Origin: Pedobacter ginsenosidimutans | GTDB taxonomy: Bacteria; Bacteroidota; Bacteroidia; Sphingobacteriales; Sphingobacteriaceae | DNA length: 40,072 nucleotides | NCBI RefSeq assembly: GCF_001442625.1 | Contig: NZ_LMZQ01000053.1 | Location: 1-40,072 of the forward strand | Direction of reading: 5' to 3' | Part shown: piece by piece, positions 23,337 to 31,556 of the stretch | Layout of the letters: every line of letters begins with the position of its first letter | Position numbering within the stretch: position 1 is the stretch's first letter | The notes under the pieces: generated by a model | Database searches by the model: none | What the model was told of the DNA's origin: nothing | Seen by the model: the letters and a program-made list of their open reading frames with translations, nothing else | Made by a program: the position numbers and the translations under genes

Positions 23337-25118
23337 TTACTGCAGTATTGCATTCACTTCCAATTCCAATTCGCTCAAGTCTTTCCACTCACTGCACCTA
23401 CTAGGCAACGGATTTTCATGGTCAAGTAATGCATCGAGCAACATTTTTACTGTTTCCAGTTTAGCTGAATCTTCCTTTAAGGTAGTGATTGCGTTGTATG
23501 GTTTTTCCTTAGAGACTTCCATATCGAAATATGCTTCTTCAAAGTTTGGCAGTGAAGCTAGCAAACGTACGCGTACCCCGTCAGGCCTCGCGTTCACCGA
23601 TTTAAGGATATTGGGATTGTTCCCCCATGCAGGGTTCTTTTTATCTTTCTTTTTGGTCAAAGGCGTATCGCTATCGTGCAGCACGGAATAACTTGCACCG
23701 AAATGGTTCAAGATCTTGACCAGAGATACAATTGTTGCCTTTCCCCGTGCCCTGATGATATGCACATCCCGGTATTCGTCCGGATATAATGAACGGACAT
23801 AGTTAAAAGCGGTATATTCGGTATCCCCTTCTACCACAATCACTTTACCACCGAAGAGAAATTCGGCCACATATGGATCACAGATATTGAGCAGTTTTAG
23901 ATTAACCTTATCATCGCCATCCAGTTTAACCTTATCAGGACGGAAAATTGTCGTACCCTCTACATCTCCCTTATTATTCCGTTCTACCCTCACGATAGTG
24001 GTGTTATTGCGCGAAAAATCTATAAATATCGGGGAATGTGTAGTGACCATCACTTGCCAACGTCCGCTTGAGGGAAGGTCATAAAGAACTTTACAAGCCT
24101 CCCTTATGGCATTTGGATGTAAACAGATTTCAGGTTCATCTATCAAAAGGATATGCGGCCTAAGTTGTACCTCATTGCCTTTATCAATGCGATTGGTTTC
24201 TGAAATATATTTAAGTGCCGTCCATAAAAGCGTCCGCCTTGCCCCACTTCCCTGACGGTCTACCGTGCTCATAAAACCGTCAACGGGCCCCATCAGTAGT
24301 TCCGAATTCCATTTAAAAATATCCGCTGCTGGATTGCTTTCTGGCTGCGCATCGAAGTTCACATGGTAGTTTGGGAACACCATACCAATCAGGTTTGTCA
24401 ATTCTTTATTTGCGGTATCAATTTGGCCCCTGGTTTGGGTAATAATATCCAGCTGAACATTGAGAATGCTATCTACCATGGCATGATATTGATTCTTTTC
24501 CTCCGCGGTACGCATCAGATTAACCTTTTCCTGGATTGCGGCAAGCAATAGCTTTTTAATGGCATCTGCTTGATCCTCGGGTTTACTGAAAGCATCGACC
24601 TTGTGTGGTTCTGGCCTCCGCGAATTGGCAATATTGGGTGGTCCAAATGGTGCTTTAGTAGCATGCCATCCCCCTTTGTGAACATCCCAGCCCCTTCTGT
24701 CAGGTTTCCCGGTACCACGCCAGGTCCAGCGTTCCCGTACCAGTAGCTCACCTTTCTCGTTTTTGTTCACCCACATCTCTCCAATACCTACTTCATATAC
24801 AATGGTATGAAGTTCAATTTCGGGCAGATTATCCGGATCAATTTTGTTGTTTGGAAAATCTTCTAACTTGATATCAGCGGCTTTCGACCCCTCAGACATC
24901 ACCAGTTCATACGCACGAAGCAGCGAACTTTTACCTGCATTGTTTGGACCTACGAGTACCACAATGTCATCCAGATCAATCTGAACAGCTTCGGATCCGA
25001 TACACCTAAAGTTCTTGACAATTAACTTGACCAATCTGGGATCGGCCATTGTCGTCACCACAGCAATCTCTTCGCTGTTGTCATCTGTTTTCTTAGTTAC
25101 TTTTACTGCTTTTCCCAT
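23337..25118 (-). CDS. OLD-family ATPase/TOPRIM nuclease
   Basis: Overcoming-lysogenization-defect type nuclease. The ABC-like ATPase half has 'LVKLIVKNFRCIG' and Walker A 'GPNNAGKSS' (57-65), the signature-like 'RQGSGARRTLLW', Walker B 'HILLIDEPEICLHP' and the switch 'TTHSP'. The TOPRIM nuclease half has 'KVIVVEGDTEYTA' and 'VLHDSDTPLTK'. OLD proteins (GajA, AriA and similar) are anti-phage effectors, usually with a partner; here the neighbour 71 bases downstream is the ROCO gene. The start could be Met1 (MGKAVK) or Met24 (MADPRL); I keep Met1. It could act alone as a class 1-type OLD nuclease. All key motifs are present. Confidence 0.85.
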   Translation of the reverse strand: MGKAVKVTKKTDDNSEEIAVVTTMADPRLVKLIVKNFRCIGSEAVQIDLDDIVVLVGPNNAGKSSLLRAYELVMSEGSKAADIKLEDFPNNKIDPDNLPEIELHTIVYEVGIGEMWVNKNEKGELLVRERWTWRGTGKPDRRGWDVHKGGWHATKAPFGPPNIANSRRPEPHKVDAFSKPEDQADAIKKLLLAAIQEKVNLMRTAEEKNQYHAMVDSILNVQLDIITQTRGQIDTANKELTNLIGMVFPNYHVNFDAQPESNPAADIFKWNSELLMGPVDGFMSTVDRQGSGARRTLLWTALKYISETNRIDKGNEVQLRPHILLIDEPEICLHPNAIREACKVLYDLPSSGRWQVMVTTHSPIFIDFSRNNTTIVRVERNNKGDVEGTTIFRPDKVKLDGDDKVNLKLLNICDPYVAEFLFGGKVIVVEGDTEYTAFNYVRSLYPDEYRDVHIIRARGKATIVSLVKILNHFGASYSVLHDSDTPLTKKKDKKNPAWGNNPNILKSVNARPDGVRVRLLASLPNFEEAYFDMEVSKEKPYNAITTLKEDSAKLETVKMLLDALLDHENPLPSRCSEWKDLSELELEVNAILQ

Positions 25119-25284
25119 CTGCTTGGATTTACCGGGCAGCTATCAAAAAAGATATCCAGGGGCCACTTTGTCGCCATTGTAAATTTTCCTGAAAATCCTT
25201 GAAATGGAGCGCTTCGGGATTTTAGATTTTTAAATTGTCAAATATATTATTAGTAATGGTATATTAAGGATATGTTATTGAAAG

Positions 25285-25303
25285 TTTGATATTGGTCAAT
25301 TGG
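25285..25303 (+). repeat. Copy 2 of the shared dyad element
   Basis: TTTGATATTGGTCAATTGG, nearly identical to 15221-15240 and in the same orientation. It lies in the 204-base gap upstream of the OLD gene, about 170 bases before its start codon, where that operon's promoter should be. Confidence 0.45.
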
Positions 25304-25322
25304 TTTCCGAAGGATCGTTACC

Positions 25323-26642
25323 CTACGAAATACTGAGCTTATTTCGTTTATTTTTTCCACTCGGCTTTAGTCTAGCCTCATACTTCAATACGCCGACCGT
25401 ATCGTTGAGTAGCTGCTTGATCCCGTCTTTGGAAATAAATCCAGCCTTGAAATCTAGATACATGTAAAGCAGATCCATTGTCAGCATCAGGCAGTGCTCC
25501 CTGCGTATACTATAATCCAACAAGTCTTGGGGAAAAGCTTTTTCTTTTCTGTTCTTTGGTGCGATATCCTTAAAAGCGTTAACGATTAATATTGCCTTAG
25601 GAGCAAAACCATTGTCCAACCCATAATTACTCGCCCACTTTTCCAGCTGCATGGCGTGGGCCGTAGTTGCTGATTTAGTGGAACCTTTAATCTCTACCAC
25701 TGCTTTAAAATCATCCTCCAAAATATTAAGGTCATCCTTATTCCCTTCCGGCACGATCACATTGAACCCTAAGTCCTTGAACGCCTCTTCAACCCGCTGT
25801 TCCAAAGCACTATCTCCCGCAAATACCAGGCTTTTAATTTCACGGAATCTTCTTAGATCTTTTTCATTCTGGGCTATCCTAGCTTCAAGTTCAGCCTTTT
25901 CACGTTCCAGCTTCTTTTTTAACTCCACATGCTTACCCTCATCCCCGATAACGAATTCATTAGCCCAATCAGGAACCGCCAGTGATTCACTATCTATCTT
26001 TCTGTTAACCCTGATAAGATTTGCCAAGGTTTTTGAAAATGTGTCTTCTTCTGAATCGCTTAAGGTCGGCCGAAACTTGGCTTGGGGAAGGCCATAGACA
26101 TAACCGGCACCTATCTTTTTCCCAAAACCAGCGAATCCCTTACTGCCCCTTTTTGGTTTAAAGAGGCCTATCCCATCCACTTCATCCCAAAGGAACTTAT
26201 AGGTAAAACCAAAACGTTTATGGAATTCCTCAAGATCGTTCAGTGGGGCAAATTCGTTCCCTGACTTATAATGAAGTGAAAACTGCTCTGGATCCAACAT
26301 CATCAATGAGAGTTCCGTCTCAGCGCTCAGCAGAAAACCATCTACCGGCTTCACTACCGCCACATTGGGATCCCGGTCCATAAAAACAAAGGCCAATCCC
26401 CCATGATCAAGGAATTCCGCAAAATCTCCTTTTGCCGTTTCCAACATTTCGTCTAGTTCAGAAAAATCTTTGGGATTTGTAATCCTTAATGCTTCCACAA
26501 GTTCGCTTGTAAGAGCGGAGGCTTTTATGAAAAGCACATCAAAGTCGGAAAAATTCCGGTTGCTAAAATACCGGATGGTTTCGACGTAAGCGGAATTTAT
26601 AACCTCGCCAATCTGTCCTACCTTAGGGTTTGTATTTGCCAT
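25323..26642 (-). CDS. Coiled-coil PD-(D/E)XK nuclease
   Basis: A 439-residue protein. Residues 1-230 have no domain I recognise; 'GGLAFVFMDRDPNVAVV' and 'GAGYVYGLPQAKF' look like strands of an alpha/beta fold. Residues 238-272 are a charged coiled coil (ELKKKLEREKAELEARIAQ). Residues 280-400 read as a PD-(D/E)XK nuclease: 'LEQRVEEAFKDLGFNV' (Glu285), 'DDLNI' (Asp304), 'DFKAVVEIKGS' (Glu317-Ile-Lys319) and a following helix 'AMQLEKWASNY'. It follows the Shedu-type gene after 50 bases on the same strand, so both may be one two-nuclease module. Likely a DNA-targeting defence protein; the specific system is not recognised. Confidence 0.7.
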   Translation of the reverse strand: MANTNPKVGQIGEVINSAYVETIRYFSNRNFSDFDVLFIKASALTSELVEALRITNPKDFSELDEMLETAKGDFAEFLDHGGLAFVFMDRDPNVAVVKPVDGFLLSAETELSLMMLDPEQFSLHYKSGNEFAPLNDLEEFHKRFGFTYKFLWDEVDGIGLFKPKRGSKGFAGFGKKIGAGYVYGLPQAKFRPTLSDSEEDTFSKTLANLIRVNRKIDSESLAVPDWANEFVIGDEGKHVELKKKLEREKAELEARIAQNEKDLRRFREIKSLVFAGDSALEQRVEEAFKDLGFNVIVPEGNKDDLNILEDDFKAVVEIKGSTKSATTAHAMQLEKWASNYGLDNGFAPKAILIVNAFKDIAPKNRKEKAFPQDLLDYSIRREHCLMLTMDLLYMYLDFKAGFISKDGIKQLLNDTVGVLKYEARLKPSGKNKRNKLSIS

Positions 26643-26692
26643 TTAATAAGCTATAAACTTTAGATGCGTTAATCTAGTTAATAAACCAAAAA

Positions 26693-27955
26693 TTAAACTT
26701 TGCCTGTCATTATCTTCAACAAACTTTCTATTTTCCTATATAACTCGTCAAAGGTGATAATCTCCACATCCTTGCAGTTATTCCGGAACATCTCGAAGGC
26801 ATGCAGCTGCTTGTCAGAAAGAACTGATAGCCTACCAATAATGATCAGCGCTTTTGAATTGAATGTTTCTACATCTTTTGTTTTGTAAGCGTGGGCATAA
26901 AACTCCTTTTGAAAGTGGTCACGCTGATTGAGCACTTGAGAAATGCAGCCCATAAGTTCCTTCGAAAGCGCAAAAACATCATCGCCCCTGTACGGCTTTT
27001 TATCCACCAATTCGGTTAAATGGGTCTTGATCTCAACAAAGGAAACATTGTCACTCAGGCCATTCTTGATCAAAAAATCACTGTATTTGCCATTTTTGTT
27101 TTTGTAATTCTTTCCGCCTACATAAGCTTCGTCCTGATGGAGTATAACGGGCTGGGCAAAGAGCGTTGAAAATATCCAGCTATTTTCCTTTAAGAAGGTC
27201 TGGAATTTCTTTTCCAATGTAGGGGTATCGCTTGTTGCCTTTAACAGCGCATCAAACCCTACCAAAGCTGACTGGATAAATTTATTGTCAATTATCTCCT
27301 TGGTCTTGATAAGATTGGTTTCGGAGAAAAAGTTGGGAAGCAGTGTCAGTTTATCGAACAGATCCTTAATTGCATTCTTATCGGCATCATTAAACTCTGC
27401 TATCGAACTTCCCCACTCAGAAAGGGTACCTGCTACATACCTTTTTACAGGAGCAGGAACAACGGTAGGAAATAGCTGATTGAGTTCCTGCACAGCAGCC
27501 CTTTCCTTTTCTTCTTTATGTTTGCCGTTAATGGCAGAAAAAGTAGCGTACAATTTTTGAAGACTTGCACCTGAAATAAACAGACGCTTACCTTTGACAT
27601 CCATTTGGTCATTTCCATCAGCATCGATAACTACTTCTGTGAAGTCATGGTTCGCATGAAGATAGGCAACAACAGGCGACAGCGGCTTGGTAAAGCCATA
27701 ACCGAATGTTGAAACTTTGTACACCCCTGTTGGCAATTTCTTCTTAAAACCTTTAAAAACAAATTTCTTTATGGTTTTGTACTTATCATCCCCGCGAAAG
27801 GGCGTTGGATAGTGGATCTCTGTATCCTCATTTAAATAAACCTCTTTTGAAATTTGGTCTATCTTATATTCCTCATCCTTAAAATAATATACTTTTTTGG
27901 TTGTAGTTGTCGCTCTTTCATATTCCGCTGCCACTAGAGCATTTGTTTTTGCCAT
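26693..27955 (-). CDS. Shedu-type nuclease (DUF4263)
   Basis: The C-terminal domain (about residues 245-410) is a Shedu immune nuclease: 'FQTFLKENSWIFSTLFAQP' is the family's entry motif, then 'GKYSDFLIKN' (Asp294) and 'VSFVEIKTHL' (Glu309-Ile-Lys311) give the PD-(D/E)XK active site, followed by 'ELMGCISQVLNQRDHF'. The N-terminal 240 residues form a separate region with beta strands ('KKFVFKGFKKKLPTGVY') typical of the variable sensor part of SduA proteins. I prefer the second Met (27955); Met1 is one codon upstream. Shedu acts as a single-gene anti-phage system in other bacteria. It is the first gene of the leftward series. Confidence 0.85.
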   Translation of the reverse strand: MAKTNALVAAEYERATTTTKKVYYFKDEEYKIDQISKEVYLNEDTEIHYPTPFRGDDKYKTIKKFVFKGFKKKLPTGVYKVSTFGYGFTKPLSPVVAYLHANHDFTEVVIDADGNDQMDVKGKRLFISGASLQKLYATFSAINGKHKEEKERAAVQELNQLFPTVVPAPVKRYVAGTLSEWGSSIAEFNDADKNAIKDLFDKLTLLPNFFSETNLIKTKEIIDNKFIQSALVGFDALLKATSDTPTLEKKFQTFLKENSWIFSTLFAQPVILHQDEAYVGGKNYKNKNGKYSDFLIKNGLSDNVSFVEIKTHLTELVDKKPYRGDDVFALSKELMGCISQVLNQRDHFQKEFYAHAYKTKDVETFNSKALIIIGRLSVLSDKQLHAFEMFRNNCKDVEIITFDELYRKIESLLKIMTGKV

Positions 27956-27958
27956 CAT

Positions 27959-28264
27959 GCATTATTTATGTCCTACAATTTCAATAAAAACAATCACAAC
28001 TGGTCAATCCAATAAAAATATACCTAGAAGTGAGTATTCACTGCAACGACAATTCGGAGTGCCGATAGATAAGGCTGACTGGAATTCCATATTCACGGAA
28101 AAAGCGCGTCTCAATATATTTCTTTTAAAATTAAAATCATGACCTTTAACTAAGCGCTCAAGTTCTGCTATTTTCTTTAATCGGAATTACGGTTTCCCGT
28201 ATTCCCTTTTTCTTCTTCTCCCTAAACTCCCTGTGCTCATCGCCTTCTCCCGCTTTAAAATAAG
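27959..28264. other. Right flank of the defence island, no intact gene
   Basis: About 300 bases with no supported gene. The part from 28158 on reads leftward as a short open stretch after the HsdR remnant (KAGEGDEHREFREKKKKGI), without a start or recognisable family, probably gene debris. The Shedu promoter should lie near 27960-28010. Confidence 0.4.
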
Positions 28265-28378
28265 TCAAAAATAACTCAGCTCCGAAAAGCCAAGTTCATA
28301 ACAGCTAGCCTGTTGCAGCATTGCATCGATCTGGTCGCAGGCTTTTTGTTCAGGATTTTGGTTGAGTTCGTTCGGCAT
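28265..28378 (-). pseudogene. Type I restriction HsdR, N-terminal remnant
   Basis: Leftward 37-codon frame starting 'MPNELNQNPEQKACDQIDAML', which is the characteristic N-terminus of HsdR, the motor and nuclease subunit of type I restriction systems ('NPEQxARDxIDxML'). After about 26 codons the similarity ends and the frame stops at TGA (28265). HsdR is normally over 750 residues, so nearly the whole gene has been lost. No hsdM or hsdS is present. It shows that an RM system once occupied this island and was replaced or deleted. Confidence 0.65.
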
Positions 28379-28641
28379 TTATTACTTAATGCGGTTAGAA
28401 AGTTGCAAGTTAATAATTTATATATTCAGCTTTTAGTTTTCATAGAGATTTTCTCTAATCTTCAGATATACTGTATTATCAAATAAGATTATAATAATAT
28501 TGATATTTCTAATATTTCCATGTATATTCGAATATAGCAATTGCAGCTAAAACGTATTAAAAAATTAGTGAGTAATTCAATGAGTAGAATTACTGAACAG
28601 CCTCAAATACTATTTAAACGTTGATTTTTGCACTAGGTGCA

Positions 28642-28700
28642 AATCCCAGCGGGATCACACTAATTCAAAAACCATCTTTATTTAACATGAAGATGGTTTT
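28642..28700 (+). repeat. att-like site A plus terminator
   Basis: AATCCCAGCGGGATCACA (28642-28659), identical to 29908-29925, resembles the T-arm and acceptor 3' end of a tRNA gene. It is followed by a rightward terminator: AAAACCATCTT pairs with AAGATGGTTTT (28667-28700) with a T-rich tail. No rightward gene precedes it, which suggests a fossil integration site. Confidence 0.5.
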
Positions 28701-28763
28701 TTTGTTTTTGAGGTATTTTGCAATCGAGCTTATAATCAAATGAAAGCAGTTTTTGTGTTCGAG

Positions 28764-28818
28764 GACCATCGGGATACACAAGATAATCCTCTCCAATAAA
28801 TCGGAGAGGATTTTTTAT
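28764..28818 (+). repeat. att-like site B plus terminator
   Basis: GACCATCGGGATACACA (28764-28780) resembles site A and is followed by AATCCTCTCC (28785-28794) pairing with GGAGAGGATT (28803-28812) and a T run. The T run is on the + strand, so this is a rightward terminator and not that of the leftward SUMF1 gene. Confidence 0.45.
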
Positions 28819-28833
28819 TTTGATGTGAGTTGA

Positions 28834-29616
28834 TTATTGAATTGATGCGGCAATTCTGAATCCGATACATTCGTCCTTTGCATCAGCAACTATTACATAT
28901 CTTTTTGAAGCTGTGCAATGTATAGCCCAATTATGATGGCAACCCCCACGGAGAACCCTTTCATTACTCTCTTCTAAACAAGGACTTCCGTCTTGGGGTA
29001 TTTTATGAATATCTGCTTGAAAGAAATCCTCACACCATTCCCAAACATTGCCAGACATATCGAAAACACGTAATTGGTTAGCAGATTTCTGCCCCACAGC
29101 ATGTGTTTCGGTTCCCTTTTCCTGATTCTTTAGCTTGGACAAAATTTCAGGGTCGTTATATTTTCCGCTATTTTGATCGTACCAGCCAACAGTATTCAAA
29201 TCGTTACTGCCACTAAATTGAAATCCGTCTGTCCAGTGAGTGCCACCTTTGGCGGTATATTCCCATTCTGCTTCTGAAGGTAGGCGGAAAACAACATTAG
29301 AATTTAGCATGTATTTACTTCCTGCACCAGCGTTAAACTTTTGTAAAAAACCATCTTTATTCATTATATCATTGAACGACACGGACTCCACTGGCCTATC
29401 TTGTCCCTGAAATTGTGATGGATTCTTTCCGCTAATGTATTCCCAAAGCCTTTGAGTAATTGGGTATCGGGAAATAAAGAAATCCTCAAGCTTTATACTT
29501 ATTTTTTTCTGATCCCCAAATAAATAGCTTGTTTCACCTGTACCTTTTACCAACGCCATTGGAAATATGTAGTCGATTTCGGGGAAATATATTTCAAAAT
29601 CTTCCATCTTTATCAC
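28834..29616 (-). CDS. SUMF1/FGE-fold protein, not a canonical FGE
   Basis: A formylglycine-generating-enzyme-fold protein: 'FFISRYPITQRLWEYI', 'VFRLPSEAEWEYTAKGG', 'VFDMSGNVWEWCEDFF', 'RVLRGGCHHNWAIHC' and the terminal 'GFRIAAS'. True FGEs carry two copper-binding Cys in the RGGS...C....C region; here only the second position (IHC) matches and the first is not Cys, so sulfatase maturation is unlikely. Such SUMF1 proteins serve varied roles, including accessory domains in conflict systems. The N-terminus has no signal peptide. It lies alone between att-like sites B and C, inside a 1.27-kb segment bounded by 18-bp direct repeats (sites A and D), and looks like cargo. Confidence 0.8.
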   Translation of the reverse strand: MIKMEDFEIYFPEIDYIFPMALVKGTGETSYLFGDQKKISIKLEDFFISRYPITQRLWEYISGKNPSQFQGQDRPVESVSFNDIMNKDGFLQKFNAGAGSKYMLNSNVVFRLPSEAEWEYTAKGGTHWTDGFQFSGSNDLNTVGWYDQNSGKYNDPEILSKLKNQEKGTETHAVGQKSANQLRVFDMSGNVWEWCEDFFQADIHKIPQDGSPCLEESNERVLRGGCHHNWAIHCTASKRYVIVADAKDECIGFRIAASIQ

Positions 29617-29767
29617 ACCTAAATAGTTGAAAAATCCTATTAACTGCTTTAATCTCTACTGTTGATTAGTTGAAGTGGCAGAAGTTTAAATATAAAGATA
29701 TATAATATATTATATTTTAAGGGCTATTACTTTCTTACAATCTTCGATAAAGGTGTTCGATATTTGT

Positions 29768-29812
29768 ACCATCGGGGTCAAAAGAAATCTCACAGAAATA
29801 TGAGGTTTTTTT
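29768..29812 (+). repeat. att-like site C plus terminator
   Basis: TACCATCGGGGTCAAAAG (29767-29784) resembles site B, and ATCTCA pairs with TGAGGT through one G-T pair before a run of eight T. It is the weakest of the four sites. Confidence 0.35.
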
Positions 29813-29907
29813 TGTTTTATTCCCGCTCCGATTCGAACAGAAGCGCCGGCCAGGGTTCGATTTGTAAAAGGCTCAGGACTGAGTTTGGGGTTTTGCAGGG
29901 CTGAACC

Positions 29908-29968
29908 AATCCCAGCGGGATCACAGAAAATTCAAAAAACATCTTCAAGGGAACTTAAAGATGGTTTT
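29908..29968 (+). repeat. att-like site D plus terminator
   Basis: Exact 18-bp copy of site A (29908-29925). It is followed by a similar hairpin in which ACATCTT pairs with AAGATGGT, then a T-rich tail. Together A and D flank a 1.27-kb segment. Confidence 0.5.
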
Positions 29969-30214
29969 CTGTTTTTAAGCTAATTTTCATGGTTTAAAGT
30001 TAGCAATGACTTTTAATCTGAAGATTAATGCAAATTCTTTCATTCTTTAAATTCTAATCCATGCCTTATGAATTCTCGTGTGTTTCACAAATGAGTCCTA
30101 CTTTGCGACAAATGTGTAGCGTAGTTTAGATAATTTACAGACACTGTTTTTTTCTAACAATTATTTAAAAACTTAGGGAAAAATCAGTAACCAAAAAGCT
30201 CCCGTGGGTCCGAA

Positions 30215-31105
30215 TCAATCTAAATACATTACACCTTCCATTACGATTATAGAAGATCCGCTTATCCAAATTCCATCGTCCACTACTTCTGCCTCAATAA
30301 CAGAGGGCCTCCTAACATGAGCACCTTGTAAGATGCGATAACTTTGGTTTTTTTCCGCATAGCCAAGATTTTCAAGGTAACCGGTTAAAGGCCCCGCTGC
30401 AGTTCCGGTAGCGGGATCTTCATCAATACCAATACTGGGGTTAAAAAAACGTGTTTCTGCAAGAAATTCATTTTTGCCATGTTCAGTAGTAAAAAGATAG
30501 CAACCTTCAAATCCGAATTTGGAGGAAGCTTCTTTCAAAAGACTTTTACTCAATACTGCTTTGTTTAAGAATTCCGAATTCTTAATGGGAACCATCAGGT
30601 GTCCCACTTCTGTTTTTACAATATTGATATTCCAATCGTTAAGGGTAAGATCTTCAGCATCTAGTCCAATGGCTTCGGCAATTACGCCGGAAGGTACTGT
30701 TACCATGATTTCAGCAGGTCTCTGTTTCATGCCAACATAAGGAATTCCATCCCTCTCACTGATCTTAAGGGGGATCTTTTCACCCGCCATTAACACCCAG
30801 GCCTGTCCATTTTGTTCGCGGAAAATATCCCATTTTTTTAAGATAGCCAAGCATACTGCACCCAAAAGATTATGTCCAGCTCCGGTAATCTCAAAATTCG
30901 CTGGCGTAAATGATCTTACGCTAAACACTTTTTCAGCTGCCGAATAATTTACAAAAGAAGTTTCTGAATATCCAAACTCCCTGGCGATGTCATAGTATTG
31001 TTCCAATTCCAATTGTTCCTCAATATAAACTACAGACAACTGATTTCCCTTAAATTTTTGATCCGTAAAAACATCCAATACGTAATAGTCAACTTTCTTT
31101 TTCAT
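30215..31105 (-). CDS. PhzF-family isomerase-like protein
   Basis: Member of the PhzF/DapF-fold family (epimerase-like isomerases named for phenazine synthesis but mostly of unknown substrate). Motifs: 'YYVLDVFTDQKFKGNQLSVVY' at the N-terminus, 'REFGYSETSFV' with the likely catalytic Glu48, 'RSFTPANFEITGAGHNLLGA', and 'GIDEDPATGTAAGPLTGYL' near the C-terminus. The length of about 296 residues is standard. I start at the ATG at 31105 (MKKKVDYYV); 31114 is an alternative. It is divergent from an HxlR regulator with a symmetrical operator candidate between them, so it is probably regulated by that protein. No phenazine genes are present. Confidence 0.9.
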   Translation of the reverse strand: MKKKVDYYVLDVFTDQKFKGNQLSVVYIEEQLELEQYYDIAREFGYSETSFVNYSAAEKVFSVRSFTPANFEITGAGHNLLGAVCLAILKKWDIFREQNGQAWVLMAGEKIPLKISERDGIPYVGMKQRPAEIMVTVPSGVIAEAIGLDAEDLTLNDWNINIVKTEVGHLMVPIKNSEFLNKAVLSKSLLKEASSKFGFEGCYLFTTEHGKNEFLAETRFFNPSIGIDEDPATGTAAGPLTGYLENLGYAEKNQSYRILQGAHVRRPSVIEAEVVDDGIWISGSSIIVMEGVMYLD

Positions 31106-31160
31106 TGTTTTCATTTTTATGATTTCAAAATTAGGACACAAAACTTTAAGTTTGTTATCG

Positions 31161-31194
31161 GTTAACTAATGGTTACCGGTTACCTTCTGTTAAC
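31161..31194. promoter_or_regulatory. 34-bp palindromic operator between phzF-like and hxlR genes
   Basis: Outer GTTAAC half-sites at 31161-31166 and 31189-31194 enclose GGTTACCGGTTACC (31171-31184). The whole is a near-perfect dyad centred at about 31177.5, within the divergent promoter region and 9 bases before the HxlR start. It is well suited to a dimeric winged-helix regulator acting on both genes. Confidence 0.6.
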
Positions 31195-31202
31195 TATCAA
31201 AT

Positions 31203-31556
31203 ATGGAAACACCAATCAAACGGGAAGCGACCTGCGAGCAGGAGCTGGCGGCTATCCGGGATAGCCTGGAAATACTTGGCGGCAAGTGGAAGTTACGGAT
31301 TATGCGATATCTTAACAATCATATAGATGAAAAAAACACATTTAAGAAGATACAGCGTGAGGTTGAGGGTATATCTGCAAAAATGCTTTCCAAAGAGTTG
31401 AGGGAACTTGAAATAAACCTCCTCGTTACCCGAACGGTTATGGAAACCAGGCCTGTTACCGTGAATTATGCAATGACAGAATATGGGCTAAGTGTTTTCC
31501 CAGTCACCGAAACATTGGTTGATTGGGGATTAAACCACCGTGAAAAAATAAAGTAG
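31203..31556 (+). CDS. HxlR-family transcriptional regulator
   Basis: A 117-residue winged-helix regulator: 'IRDSLEILGGKWKLRIMRYLNN' (first helices), 'FKKIQREVEGISAKMLSKELRELEINLLVTRTV' (recognition helix and wing), 'VNYAMTEYGLSVFPVTETLVDWG'. Cys11 near the N-terminus corresponds to the redox- or electrophile-sensing Cys of some HxlR proteins. It is divergent from the PhzF-like gene with a palindromic operator between, which suggests local control in response to a reactive small molecule; the inducer is unknown. Confidence 0.92.
   Translation: METPIKREATCEQELAAIRDSLEILGGKWKLRIMRYLNNHIDEKNTFKKIQREVEGISAKMLSKELRELEINLLVTRTVMETRPVTVNYAMTEYGLSVFPVTETLVDWGLNHREKIK

Larger units (their letters stand above)
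28379..28833. other. Gene-free spacer with the first two att-like sites
   Basis: AT-rich DNA with no gene. From 28379 to about 28640 nothing is recognised; after that come two tRNA-3'-end-like sites with terminators, described separately. Confidence 0.45.
29617..30214. other. Gene-free boundary with att-like sites C and D
   Basis: No gene is seen. It contains two more att/terminator-like sites and, at about 29823-29861, sequence with TTCGAA and GGTTCGAT, reminiscent of tRNA T-loops on both strands, though no complete tRNA can be folded. It marks the change from accessory to chromosomal genes. Confidence 0.4.

Noticed and set aside
25651..26097. 148-residue frame antisense to the coiled-coil nuclease
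   Set aside because: Ser-rich shadow of the coiled-coil and nuclease codons on the other strand.
27897..28142. 81-residue rightward frame across the Shedu start
   Set aside because: Mostly antisense to the Shedu gene and without family features.
29816..29925. tRNA gene
   Set aside because: T-loop-like and acceptor-like pieces occur, but no D arm, anticodon arm or matching 5' acceptor could be found.
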